Assembly (NCBI GenBank): GCA_933822405.4
Contig: CAKOGP040002447.1
Coordinates: 1-64,000 of the forward strand
From: Cylindrotheca closterium
Lineage: Eukaryota; Bacillariophyta; Bacillariophyceae; Bacillariales; Bacillariaceae
Direction of reading: 5' to 3'
Length of the DNA stretch: 64,000 nt
Below, piece by piece: positions 1 to 9,980 of the stretch. How positions within the stretch are numbered: the first letter of the stretch is position 1; the number at the start of each line of letters is the position of its first letter. Made by a program: the position numbers and the translations under genes. The notes below the pieces were generated by a model that searched no databases, was not told the origin of the DNA, and saw only the letters and a list, made by a program, of their open reading frames with translations.

Positions 1-127
<127 letters not shown>

Positions 128-534
128 AAAAGAAGAAGAAGAAAGAAGTCCTCATGTTCCTGGTCGTCCTGGTGGTGGTGCTTCATGCTAACAATGACGA
201 GCGAGCAAGACACCAATACGGTACACGTACCTACCGGCGTCTGTGCTTTACTGGTGACAGTCGTCTTTACTACTACTAGAAGAGAGCTAGCTAGAAGTAA
301 GGAAGGCGTATCCAACTACTGTAGTAACTTTACGAGGTAGTAACTAGTTTCACCAAACCAGGTCAATCACTCCTCGCAAAAAGGAACGGTGGTTTGATAC
401 AATCAATGCACACTGCTGTAGTACTAGCTTTTCTTTTCTCTGCGACTAATAAGGTTTTGTTTGTTTGTATTTTCAAGTTGGATTGAATCTTTCTTCTTTT
501 TTAATTTACTATTTGTTTAGTTTTATTTTGTCAT

Positions 535-1586
535 TTACTTCTTGTGCATTTGCTTTTGGTAAAAGGCAAGTTCCGGTCCTTCTAGGATGACTCCATCGCA
601 ACGTCCAGATTGTCCAGGTCGAGAGGTGATCTTGGCAAGGATACGTCCAGAAGCGAATTGATGATCCAAGGCAGGTTCCAAAGTTCTCTTGGATTGTCTC
701 TTCTTTAGCTTGGCCGCCACCTTGTCGGAAACCGAGGAAAGATCAATGGATTCTTGGGTGGTGACACCTCCGGACTTCTTGACTCCAATCTTCATTCCGT
801 AATGTCCTTCATACCAGGACTTGAAAGGGTGGGCATCGATGATGATGATCGCTCCCTTGACCAACGTCTTGGTACGGACCAATTCATTGTTGGAGGAGTT
901 GTAGACCACGTCCAACACACGGACCTTGCGGGTGCAGACTTCCGTGCCCCAGGAAAAGTTTCCGGCCTCCAAGCGCAGGGCACGGAATTTCAAGTTTCCT
1001 CCACGTCCTCGGACCGAATGGATGCGCTGCTCGCCGATCTTGGTCATGGCGGCAGGTCGTCCCATCAAGAATTTGCGCTTTTTGCAAAACTTGGCACGGC
1101 GTCCTCCCGTTTCGCGGCGTTTGTGGCGTCCTTCGCGTGTGATACCCTGTTATAATAATACAGTGTTTTTGCGAGAGAGAGAGAGAGAGAGAAAGAGAGT
1201 GTGATTGTGAGTATTAACGTTGTGATGATGATTGTGATTGCGATTGTGATTGCGATACAGCATGAGTGTGGGAAAGATTCCATTGATGGAGCCGAGACCA
1301 AAGAGAGAGAGCGAGACTACAGCGTTTGCTTCTTTCATGGAATAGCTTCCAATTATTCCCTTGCTCGAATGATGATTGAATTTGAATTTGAATTGAATTG
1401 AATTTGAATTGATTGCTTCCAACAACAACAACTCCAATTCAAATTCCAATTCCAATTCCAATTCCATTTTTCTAGTTTTCTTCTCTCCCGTTGTCTCCAT
1501 GCCCTATGAATAACATAATTCCTTCACCAATTGTCCATCATCCTCGTTTCCAACAACATTAACTACGATAAATGTCTACTGACCAT
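535..1586 (-). CDS. RPS8: 40S ribosomal protein S8 (eS8), two exons
   Basis: Structural protein of the cytosolic small ribosomal subunit. Exon 2 (1146..535) reads [20 protein letters not shown] and continues through the family-typical LGRPAA-like (here [12 protein letters not shown]), [23 protein letters not shown] and C-terminal [11 protein letters not shown] blocks. The first exon is only the ATG (1586..1584), followed directly by a donor GTCAGT; the acceptor AACAG lies at 1147-1148. Joining them gives M-G-I-T-R, the normal eS8 N-terminus, and a 204-residue protein, close to the usual length. The intron (1583..1147, about 437 bp) is full of GA and GATT microsatellites. The gene is divergent from eIF1A, with about 520 bp between the start codons. 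The single-codon exon is inferred from the family N-terminus and splice consensus; the rest is clear. Confidence 0.93.
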
Positions 1587-2105
1587 TGTTGTCTAAAGTC
1601 GATTGATTGATTGATTGATTTGTATCGAATCGAGGAATGTTGACGATGATGATGATGAAGATGGCAGGAGGTTTGCTGGGATGGACTGACGACTCCTTGG
1701 ATTCCAGACCAAGGAAGTAGAATCTGGTACATTTTCTACACACCAATTTATTGAACGGTAGTTTGTGGTAGACCGGAAAGAAAGTAAGTGGTAATTCATT
1801 CGTCTGAGTAATCGAATCAGTCTAATTGATACGCAAACTCGGAACCAATGCGAAATATGGATACAGCATACCGGTATCGTACTTCAGGTCCTGGACCTTC
1901 CATGGGCTGCTTTTTTATTGCCGCGAGAGGAGATCTGCCTGCTGGAGAGCGCAAGCGCACGAACGCCTCTCTGTGAAATAATTAATTGTCGATCAACGAA
2001 TCAAAAAGTTGCTGTCCTGCGTTGCTGTTGTTGTTGTTGTTGTTGTTCTGGTTATCAATCAATTGATCAATAAAAGACAAAAACTAGAAAGAACAAGCCT
2101 GCAAG
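1587..2105. promoter_or_regulatory. shared divergent promoter region of RPS8 and eIF1A
   Basis: 519 bp between the two start codons of divergently transcribed translation genes. It holds GATT repeats (about 1603-1620), a perfect ATACCGGTAT palindrome (1868-1877) and a GTT array (about 2027-2047). No TATA box is convincing. Co-regulation of the two genes is an inference from layout only. Confidence 0.5.
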
Positions 2106-2594
2106 ATGCCAAAACCAAAGGGTAAGAATCTAGTTTGAATTGCTGATGCTGGTATTCTTGTTGAATGAATCCTATGGGAACAAAACAACACACACACACA
2201 CACACACACAAGAGAGACAAAGCGTTTCATCCATCCATCCATCCATCCATCCATCCATCCATCCATCCATCCATCCAACTATACTCTTGTTTGAACTTCA
2301 AGGCTCTTCATCTGGAGGTCCTGTCAGAAGGAAGGAAGGACGGAAGGAAGGAATGCTGTCGTTGTCTCTGGTTTCGATTCATGACATACGAGAAAGAGAG
2401 AGAGAGAGAAAATCTTCCTTTTTCTTTTCTTTCATTGCGTTCATATGTCATGTGTATCTTGTGTATCATGTTCATTATCAAATCATTTTAACGTGTTCAT
2501 TCATTCACTCACTCACAATACAAATAACATTTTAATAATAACAACAACAACAATCGTAATAACCACAGGAAAAGGAGGAAAGAACCGAAGAAGG

Positions 2595-2627
<33 letters not shown>

Positions 2628-2975
2628 TTGGAATTCAAGGAAGACGGTCAAGAATATGCCCAAGTGGTCCGAATGCTGGGAAATGGCCGCTGCGAATGCT
2701 TCTGCTTTGATGGTGTGACGCGACTTGGTCACATTCGGGGAAAGATGCGCAAAAAGGTTTGGATCACGGCCGGAGATATCATTCTGGTGGCCAAACGTGA
2801 CTTTCAAGACGAAAAGGTCGACATTGTGCACAAGTACACGGCAGACGAGGCACGGAACCTCAAACAATATGGAGAATTGCCCGAAAATGCAAGAATCAAT
2901 GAAACGGCCGTCGATATGGCAATGGCCGATGACAATGACGACGATGACATTGGTATTGCGTTTGATGATATCTAA
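2106..2975 (+). CDS. EIF1A: Eukaryotic translation initiation factor 1A, two exons
   Basis: S1/OB-fold factor that acts on the 40S subunit in ribosome scanning and start-codon selection. Exon 1 (2106-2121) encodes MPKPK plus one base; donor GTAAGA at 2122; acceptor CACAG ends at 2568; exon 2 is 2569-2975. The joined protein is 140 residues, near the family's usual 144. It carries the basic N-terminal tail ([11 protein letters not shown]), the OB-fold core ([41 protein letters not shown]) and the acidic C-terminal tail ending IAFDDI. The 447-bp intron contains a CA array, an ATCC array and GAAG/GA runs. Confidence 0.97.
2187..2277. repeat. (CA)n and (ATCC)n microsatellites in the eIF1A intron
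   Basis: A CA run of about 12 units (2187-2211) is followed by an ATCC tetranucleotide array of about 12 units (2229-2277). Both lie wholly inside the intron. Confidence 0.95.
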
Positions 2976-3449
2976 ACAAAACGAAACAAACGAAACAAAA
3001 CAAAACAAACTACGAGTATACGTTTTATAGGTATAAGGCTCTACTGTACTTGTTTGGATGTGTGATTGTACGTGTGTAATTGTGATTGTGCGTGTGTGGT
3101 GGTGGTAACAAACAGGAAACGGTACTAATGTGTAAGAGTTCCAGCCATTTTTAATTTGGGACACGAGAGGAAGGAAGGAATGAATCAATCAATCAATCAA
3201 ATAATGCAATGACACGAACATGGAACAAATGATTAGATGAATTCTTCTTCTTTACTCTTTATATTAGTTCATACTGTCTATATATACTGTACTTCACCAT
3301 GTTGTTTTTGTGCACACTACAATGAGCGAGATACAGAAAAAGGAACTCGACAATGCATATATACAAATTGATGGAAGTTGGGAAGATTTTGTATGACCAG
3401 GGCAATGAGTATGACAATAAGCAAAGAATCTGTATCAACACGTTCTTCA
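2976..3449. other. intergenic, no gene seen
   Basis: Short AAAC, GAAG and AATC repeats downstream of eIF1A. No coding or RNA gene is supported. Confidence 0.6.
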
Positions 3450-3765
3450 GATACGATTGAAACACCTCGGAAAGTCCCCACAAAGATGTGGCCTATACTT
3501 ATATTTCCATTGGTTCAGGCTCAAGGAAGCTAGGAAGCGATATGAAGAGGCAAAAATCAATCACCAAAAGGCACTCGACATTTATTCAGAATTATTTATG
3601 CTGACGATCGGCATGTTGACACACACTGCTCAAACAACTATTATAAAACAATATATTGGTGTCGCTCTGGACTGATGTCAGCGAAAATATGAAGAAGCAA
3701 TGGAAATGCATCATATAAGGAAGGCACTTGATTATTCGATTGGAAGTATTTGCTGGCAGCCAATC
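3450..3765 (+). pseudogene. Decayed kinesin-light-chain-type TPR fragment
   Basis: Three frames together give TPR pieces: one reads HKDVAYTYISIG near 3478-3515, another reads RYEEAKINHQKALDIYSELF at about 3538-3597, and a third reads KYEEAMEMHH then KALDYSIGS near 3687-3750. These match the 42-residue KLC-type TPR pattern (H-x-D-V-A-x-T-Y, Y-E-E-A, KAL-x-I). At least two frameshifts and several stops separate the pieces, and no start or full repeat survives. This looks like the relic of a TPR protein. It sits upstream of the retrotransposon but shows no sign of being part of it. Confidence 0.5.
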
Positions 3766-4235
3766 GTCATCATCGTAACATCCTCTTCCAGGGTGGATTC
3801 ATTTTTTGGGTCTCCTTCTTTTGACAGACTTATTTTATTCGAGTCCATATCGTACAGTAGGCGAAAAGCAAGACCGATAGTCGAATAATGTCTTCAATTC
3901 CTATAGCAATGTTATTTTGGTTTGGTAAAAAGATTCAAGACATTTATATGATGTCATGTCGGCTCTATTGGATGAAAGTGACCCACGGCCATTATGCTGA
4001 AGATCGACGGATAGAGTTATATTGTACGTGTGTCATGTCATTATTGTCTGTTCTTTCTTGACATCTCTTCTTAAAAGAACAGCCCGCAGTGTACTGTTGA
4101 CAGCTCATCGATATTCGTATTCTGCAACTGGACTGTTGATATGAAAACTTCTCCAGATTGTAGGAAGGATAAGACGATTGATTCAGATTATAGATCCAGA
4201 AGGATGATGGAAAACATAATAATCTCTCCTCCTGC
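3766..4235. other. intergenic, no gene seen
   Basis: AT-rich sequence between the TPR relic and the retrotransposon flank; no supported coding or RNA gene. Confidence 0.5.
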
Positions 4236-4403
4236 TTAGACTTGTTCTTCTTTCTTGGTATCATCTTGTTCTAGTAGAGTCTTCATTGCATCAAGACGTC
4301 GTCGTCGTCGTCTCAAACTCCGTTGCTTTTCAATCCAGCAGTTGAGATAGGAACAAATCACAACCAGGGCGACAAGGGCGAGTATCCAAAGATAGCCAGG
4401 CAT
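4236..4403 (-). CDS. Possible 55-residue single-TM protein beside the retrotransposon
   Basis: An ATG at 4403 opens a 55-residue frame with a clear hydrophobic segment (LWILALVALVVICSYL), then a basic patch containing six consecutive Arg and an acidic tail. The ATG lies only 33 bp inside the retrotransposon's target duplication, so the element separated it from whatever lay upstream (now beyond 12248). The frame is also open back into the LTR. It could be a small membrane protein, the 3' end of a broken gene, or chance; I do not recognise it. Confidence 0.3.
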   Translation of the reverse strand: MPGYLWILALVALVVICSYLNCWIEKQRSLRRRRRRLDAMKTLLEQDDTKKEEQV

Positions 4404-4435
4404 TGCTGAATCAAGTTCAATAACTTCTTGGTGCC

Positions 4436-4440
4436 GGAAT
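4436..4440. repeat. Target-site duplication, left copy (GGAAT)
   Basis: GGAAT directly abuts the LTR at 4441 and recurs at 12244-12248 on the other side. Five bp is the usual Ty1/copia target duplication. Confidence 0.93.
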
Positions 4441-4763
4441 TGACAAGGTAGAATACTGTTAACGATGCTATAGATCCGAGACCGATATAGCCAGACAGTA
4501 AGATAAAACAGAGATTCTATCCTTTTAATGATGTGATGTGATTTTACGATCTCCACAAAAGAGTGAGAGATGGAATTCACTCAAAGAGAGAGAATTCAGA
4601 CAGTAGGTCCGTCTCACGTGACACTGACGTGGTGACGTGAGATTGGACAATATGTATGTTGAAGTGCGCGTGCCCGAATGGAACACGGAATCTCAAGCGA
4701 AGATCAACGTCCTATGAGGAAGCCAAAACGGGAGGAATATATCAGCAGAATTCCACCCTAACA
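4441..4763 (-). repeat. 3' LTR (323 bp)
   Basis: Begins TGACAAGG and ends CCTAACA on the plus strand, so it has the TG...CA termini of LTRs. It is identical by eye to 11921-12243 at a constant offset of 7,480 bp. Confidence 0.96.
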
Positions 4764-4776
4764 CTCCCTCTCTTCC
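4764..4776 (-). promoter_or_regulatory. Polypurine tract (plus-strand primer)
   Basis: On the minus strand GGAAGAGAGGGAG lies immediately upstream of the 3' LTR, the expected place for the RNase H-resistant primer of plus-strand DNA synthesis. Confidence 0.85.
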
Positions 4777-4829
4777 GAACATTGGACTTGACTTGAGTCG
4801 TATGATGTGCTTGACAGATAAGAAGGTTG

Positions 4830-7800
4830 TTACCAGCCGCAGAGTAGCTTTCTGCATCGAAGAAACTTGTCCTTGGTAAGACCTTTGGTAAGTATATCAG
4901 CCTTCTGTAGGTTGGTTTTGATGTAGACCACTTTAGTGCGTGTCGGCTTCAAGTACTGCCGAAACCAATGGGACCGGACCCAAAAACTCTTCGACCTTGG
5001 AGTATGATGGCCTGGTTCCATACATGCCAACTTCTGGGCACCTTGGTTGTCTTCATGAATAGTTGTGCTGAATTGAGTGCAGAACTCCTTGCCGATTCCA
5101 ACAGCGTGGCCAATCGTCTTGAATAGTTCCTGCAAGGGTAGCACGTCCCTCATAGATAAAGCGAGAGCATTATACTCCGCTTCCATAGTAGAAGCTGCAA
5201 TAGGTCGCATCAATTGACTCTTCCAAATGATCGGACAGCCACAGATACAGATTGCATATCCTGCTCTGCTTCGTACAGACTCAGGATTCGTATGTTCCTC
5301 GACGTTCCATAGACCCGCGAAGTCAGCATCGACGTAGCAGTCAATATCAAAGTCCTCTCTTGGAGTAAGGATCAAACCTTTGTCCATCGTGCCCTTCAAA
5401 TACTGTCCGATTCGTTCGATCGCTACTTCGTGACTGCGTCGATTCCCGTGGATGAATCGTGCGACTTGAGAAACTGCAAAACAAATATCTGGACGACTGT
5501 GTCCAGACAGATACAGGAGCATTCCAACAACTGAGGCGTAGTTGTACAAACCATCAGGTAGATCTCCCTCCGCATCGATCGCCAATGGATCAACGTGAGC
5601 TGGTGTAGGTGATGTCTTCTGGACACCAAGAGCATCGACAATACGCTTGATCAGACCTTTCTGAGTCAAGGTGATAGCTCCAGTTTCTTCATTGCGTTCG
5701 ATGTGTACGCCCAGAAAACCAGCAACAGACGCCTCTTCTTCTAGCTCCATTCCTTTTTCTCTCAGCTTGGCGATGGCTTCATCGATATACTTCTGTTCAG
5801 GTGAGAAGAACAAAGTGTCATCAACATAGACAAGACAGATGCAGTTTTTCGAGATGAAAAGACATGGATCGACTTCGGTTTGAGGCTCGAATCCAATGTC
5901 CTCCAAATTAGACTGCAGGAATTGAAAGAAATTTCTGGGGCTTTGTTTTAATCCATAGAGACATCGTTTGAGTTTCAATACCTTGTTGGGTTCCGAGAAC
6001 CCGCGAGGCATCGCGACATAGACTTCTTCCTCGATTGGCGCATGTAGGAACGCCGTAGTGTAATCAACTTGCTTCGTAGAGAGGCCAAGGACTTGAGAAA
6101 GAATCAGCATGAGGCGCACTGTGTTCCAGTTGACCACAGGTGCCCATGTTTCGTGGAAGTCGACGTCTTGGATTTGTCGATCGCCACGAACACAAAATCT
6201 TGCCTTGAGTTTTCGGACACTTCCGTCCGGGTACCTTTTGCACTTGAACGCCCACGTGGAAGGTAGAACATTCATGCCTTCAGTGCGATCAACGACATCC
6301 CAGGACTCCTTCTTCTTGAGAGCCTCAATTTCGTCTTCCGCTGCCTTCCAATACCCTTGTCGTAGAGGTCCATTCATTGCTTCATTCCAGTTTGGGTTGT
6401 CTTCACTGTTTGCTTTCGCAGCGAGAATCATGGGATGCAGGTCGTCCTGGAGCCCCGTGTCGTGGTCGTGGTACGGCTCACATGCGGCTCGCCACATTCG
6501 ACCAAAGTTGTCGCCCTTGATAGTGTTGATGGCCTCCGCCCACTTCAAATTAGCAAAGAATTGTCGATCCAAGGCAGAATGTCGGATCTTCTTCTTGCCT
6601 AGCTCGGCAACATTTGCAAAGTCATCCCCGAAGTACTTGGGGTTTTTCTTGCGAACACGTGATGTCGGTAGTGATGGAGCAGCAGCTCCCTCTGATTCCG
6701 ACTCCTCTCCTGGATCTTCATCTTCGGCCTCATGACCTTCAACCACAGACTGCTCGTCGTCTGAATGAATCGCTGGTTCTCCATCGGAATCGTCGTCGTT
6801 CAAATCATCGTGACTTGGAGGATTGGGCGGCGCAGATGCGGGTTTGTCTTCAGCGTCAATATTTCCTCCCTCTGGAACTTCAAAAGTGACATGTCGGTTG
6901 CGTGCAGCGCGATGACGACGCTCTTCGGCGATTCGCTGACGTAAACGCGCCTCGCGAGCCGCCCGGCGCGACTTGCGAGCACGTTTCTCAACGGGATTGA
7001 GCCATTCGTTCGCCAAAGTAGGACGTTTTCTGCGATCATGGCGACTTCCACTCGCCAATCCCTCCTCGTCCAAATGCTTTTCGTAACCAGTTTCCACGAG
7101 ACTCTGCCAAGTCGTTGCATCAAACTCGGCAACATCAAACAGACCTCCTTGATCGGCATTTGGAACTGTCGTGAAAAGGTCATCAATCACAACATGATAC
7201 TGCGGACTGACATAGCCTGTCTGGAGATTCAAGACACGGCTCACAAGTGAAGAATGAGTTGGGGAAACGCCGACATACATGCCACGCCGCGCCCGAACAT
7301 CCCATTTTGGAATCTTCTTCCCGTCCTGCAATCTCGGATCCAACACATACACCGGTGATCCCCAGACATGGAGACGTTTGAACCATTGGTGATGGTCGAT
7401 CTTAGCCCCTCCCATGAGCTCGATTGGCGCTTGCTTGGTATCTTCGCGTGGTAGATGGTTCCACAAATAGACTGCATGATCCATAGCAAAAGGCCACAAC
7501 TTGTGATCGGCTTCGTCTGGCCAATGCAACATTTGATGAAGAAGCATGGCACGAGCCCAGGTGGTGATAGTTTGGATTGCTCTTTCGGCAACTCCATTCT
7601 GATGTTTAGCTCCGACTGCAGAGTAATCAATAGTCTGCTTGTGCGACTCGATATCATCCAAGAATCCTTTCGAGCTGAAAGGGTGGTTGTCAGCACGGTA
7701 AGACTTGACCTTGTGTCCGTATTCACCAACTTCACTCTCAAACGAATGTTTGCTCTTGACTGTCTCTCTCGTGCCAGTCGAAGTCTGGTGTTTCGCGTGG

Positions 7801-9977
7801 ACGAAACCGGTGGCATGGTCCACGAACAGGGTCCCGCCAACATATTGCTTGGAAGTCTTCTCCTCGCCAAAAGTATGCGCAAGTCGACCAGGGACAGCCG
7901 AGAGATATTGGTCAATCGAGACCTTGTCGCCTGGCTTGAGGTTATCGACCATCATTTCCTTTTCTTTTCGTTGTTTGCCCGTCTTCGAGCCAGGTTGTTG
8001 TTGAGCAGCATCGGATCGTGGACTGCGGCGACGCTGTTTCGCAAGTTGACAGACAGCACACTTGGGACTTTTGCAAGACTTGAACTCGTCTTTCTTGGCA
8101 GGTAAAGGTCCCATCACTGGATGTCCCTCCGTCTTGGTCCACTTGCAGAGTTTCAGAAGCCAGTTCATATTCGCGTGACCTGTCTTCGCATGCCAGAGAA
8201 GCAACTTCTTCTCAGCCTTGGTAAGATTCGCATTGTTTTCATGAGCAACGTTCAGAAAAACGCTCATGTCTTCCGGCAAAAATTCTTCTTCTTCGTCGGT
8301 GATAATATGTGCAGCCTCGTCTACAAGACGATTCGCCGTAAGCATCATGGGCAGGTTGTTGCCCGCTTGGTACGGAAAGAACAGGGTGTCGCCATCAGGC
8401 AACGTCATCTTGACTTGAAAACTATCGAAACAGACCTCACCCTTGCCGTGCTCTTGAAAGTAGGACTGCGGCGAGAGCAATCTGATGTTGGTGTCTGGAA
8501 CGTAGTAAGCACTGACGCGAATCGACTTGATGGTCCCATGCATATCTCTGATCTTCCATTCCACCTCTCCAATACCCAGCACAGGAGTTATGGAGGACAA
8601 ACCATTCAGACTTTTTGTCCCACAAGCAATCGGCTTGGTGACAAAATCTTCTAGATTCGGAGTCAGAGAGAAAGATGCTCCGGTATCGATGACGATTGGT
8701 AGTTCGCCCTTGGAATCAACATTGATGTAGACGCTGCGAAGTCGATCAGCACAGGACACATCGGACACGAGGTCGTCTGCTGCAATAAGTGCTTGAGTGA
8801 CTCTTGGCAGGGATGAAACGGGTTGAAGGAATGTCGAACTGAGGACATCCTTCATTGCGTGATGCTTGGTATTAGGACGAAAATCCGCAAGAAGCTCGTC
8901 GAGAACAACCCCATACTGCGATTCGTACTGGAGGTAAGAGTGGTGCAAATATCGGTTCTTGGTCCGCTCGTAGTCTTCTAACAACTCCTCATCGCTTGGA
9001 CTTTCCCAGTGACTAGGTTGCTTGACGTCGTAATCTCCCCAGAAATCCTCTTCCTTGAGACTCTTCAGCTCCCTCTGGAGAACATCTTGCTCCTTAGGGC
9101 TCTTGGCGCGAACTAACTTCTTCAGTAAACGAAACCTTGTTTTCTTTCGACCCTGTGCAGCACCCTTTCGGCGCCGTTCAGGACGTCGGCTCTCATAATC
9201 TTCCTTGCGGCGCCTCTCTTGGCGCTTCCTTTCCTGCTTCTGCTCTCGAACCCCTTCCTTCCGTTGTCGCCGGAGTATTTTCCTAGGATCTCCTTTGACG
9301 CGCGCGATACGAAGTCTCAGATGGTACTGACGCGGGTAACGATATCGACGAATGCCGCACCACCACGGGTACGCTGACGGCAGTTCCACAGTGATCTTCC
9401 TACGCGGCTTTTCAACTGATGGCAACTCCACATACATTCTTCTTGGTTGATGTACATTGACATATGCCTCTCCATGGGCAAAAAGTACTCCAGATGGGCG
9501 ACACCCTACTCTGGGCATGGACGGTGGTGCCACGAGGGCATAAAGTACTCCAGAGGGGCGCAAACCCCATCTGGGTATAGACTGTTTCCATGACTGACAT
9601 TTCCGTTTCAAATGTTGATCAGGTTGGATGTATTCATCGTCGAGGCCTCGGAACAGAACAGAATCGTTCCGATACTTCAGACTTGAGTACAGGTACCAGA
9701 TCACTGCAGCATAAAGGCCAAGCTGCAGTATGCATGCCCACTCACACAAAGTCGTCTCCGCGACAGACTTGTAGGCGGACCAAATATCGAGAGTCAGGCC
9801 TTGACTCTCAGGGACGTAGTGCAGATGACACAAGCCAGACATCGCTGTCTTGTATCCAACTGATAGTAGCTCGTTAAACATAGTACAAAAGAGTAACACA
9901 ACTCCGAGCATTGCAAAGGGTGGCATGAGGGACCAAAAATATCGTTTGATCACGTCTTCCTCACGCCACCAGGACCG
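4830..9977 (-). CDS. pol: Ty1/copia Pol, reached by readthrough from Gag
   Basis: Makes and integrates the element's cDNA. Domains by position on the minus strand: two hydrophobic segments (about 9925-9860 and 9745-9685), a strongly basic Lys/Arg/Glu-rich linker (about 9330-9080), aspartic protease with DTGA near 8680, the H-H-C-C zinc module (WHAKTGH then CKSPKCAVC, about 8210-8040), integrase core with D, D and E (HQNGVAERAI near 7600), reverse transcriptase with the YVDD active site near 5820, and RNase H ending KADILTKGL near 4860. The frame has no ATG near its start: it is the same frame as Gag, separated by one TGA, and the first in-frame ATG is 16 codons on, inside the predicted stem. 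A Gag-Pol fusion by UGA suppression is therefore the simplest route. About 1,715 codons, no internal stops. Confidence 0.93.
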   Translation of the reverse strand, partial: RSWWREEDVIKRYFWSLMPPFAMLGVVLLFCTMFNELLSVGYKTAMSGLCHLHYVPESQGLTLDIWSAYKSVAETTLCEWACILQLGLYAAVIWYLYSSLKYRNDSVLFRGLDDEYIQPDQHLKRKCQSWKQSIPRWGLRPSGVLYALVAPPSMPRVGCRPSGVLFAHGEAYVNVHQPRRMYVELPSVEKPRRKITVELPSAYPWWCGIRRYRYPRQYHLRLRIARVKGDPRKILRRQRKEGVREQKQERKRQERRRKEDYESRRPERRRKGAAQGRKKTRFRLLKKLVRAKSPKEQDVLQRELKSLKEEDFWGDYDVKQPSHWESPSDEELLEDYERTKNRYLHHSYLQYESQYGVVLDELLADFRPNTKHHAMKDVLSSTFLQPVSSLPRVTQALIAADDLVSDVSCADRLRSVYINVDSKGELPIVIDTGASFSLTPNLEDFVTKPIACGTKSLNGLSSITPVLGIGEVEWKIRDMHGTIKSIRVSAYYVPDTNIRLLSPQSYFQEHGKGEVCFDSFQVKMTLPDGDTLFFPYQAGNNLPMMLTANRLVDEAAHIITDEEEEFLPEDMSVFLNVAHENNANLTKAEKKLLLWHAKTGHANMNWLLKLCKWTKTEGHPVMGPLPAKKDEFKSCKSPKCAVCQLAKQRRRSPRSDAAQQQPGSKTGKQRKEKEMMVDNLKPGDKVSIDQYLSAVPGRLAHTFGEEKTSKQYVGGTLFVDHATGFVHAKHQTSTGTRETVKSKHSFESEVGEYGHKVKSYRADNHPFSSKGFLDDIESHKQTIDYSAVGAKHQNGVAERAIQTITTWARAMLLHQMLHWPDEADHKLWPFAMDHAVYLWNHLPREDTKQAPIELMGGAKIDHHQWFKRLHVWGSPVYVLDPRLQDGKKIPKWDVRARRGMYVGVSPTHSSLVSRVLNLQTGYVSPQYHVVIDDLFTTVPNADQGGLFDVAEFDATTWQSLVETGYEKHLDEEGLASGSRHDRRKRPTLANEWLNPVEKRARKSRRAAREARLRQRIAEERRHRAARNRHVTFEVPEGGNIDAEDKPASAPPNPPSHDDLNDDDSDGEPAIHSDDEQSVVEGHEAEDEDPGEESESEGAAAPSLPTSRVRKKNPKYFGDDFANVAELGKKKIRHSALDRQFFANLKWAEAINTIKGDNFGRMWRAACEPYHDHDTGLQDDLHPMILAAKANSEDNPNWNEAMNGPLRQGYWKAAEDEIEALKKKESWDVVDRTEGMNVLPSTWAFKCKRYPDGSVRKLKARFCVRGDRQIQDVDFHETWAPVVNWNTVRLMLILSQVLGLSTKQVDYTTAFLHAPIEEEVYVAMPRGFSEPNKVLKLKRCLYGLKQSPRNFFQFLQSNLEDIGFEPQTEVDPCLFISKNCICLVYVDDTLFFSPEQKYIDEAIAKLREKGMELEEEASVAGFLGVHIERNEETGAITLTQKGLIKRIVDALGVQKTSPTPAHVDPLAIDAEGDLPDGLYNYASVVGMLLYLSGHSRPDICFAVSQVARFIHGNRRSHEVAIERIGQYLKGTMDKGLILTPREDFDIDCYVDADFAGLWNVEEHTNPESVRSRAGYAICICGCPIIWKSQLMRPIAASTMEAEYNALALSMRDVLPLQELFKTIGHAVGIGKEFCTQFSTTIHEDNQGAQKLACMEPGHHTPRSKSFWVRSHWFRQYLKPTRTKVVYIKTNLQKADILTKGLTKDKFLRCRKLLCGW

Positions 9978-9980
9978 TCA
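9919..9980 (-). promoter_or_regulatory. Candidate UGA-CGG stop-codon readthrough signal with 3' stem-loop
   Basis: Gag ends with UGA (9980-9978) followed at once by CGG, the leaky UGA-CGG context known from tobra- and furovirus type II readthrough sites. Seven bases later comes GGTGGCGTGAGG (9970..9959), which pairs fully, with one G-U, to CCTCATGCCACC (9930..9919) across a 28-nt loop. Stop context, spacing and stem together match the known layout; the functional claim is inference. Confidence 0.75.

Noticed and set aside
2165..2535. His/Thr- and Ile/His/Pro-repeat frames in the eIF1A intron
   Set aside because: Direct translation of CA and ATCC microsatellites inside an intron.
7241..7915. 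Other-frame open stretches inside pol
   Set aside because: Overlap the integrase core completely and match no family.
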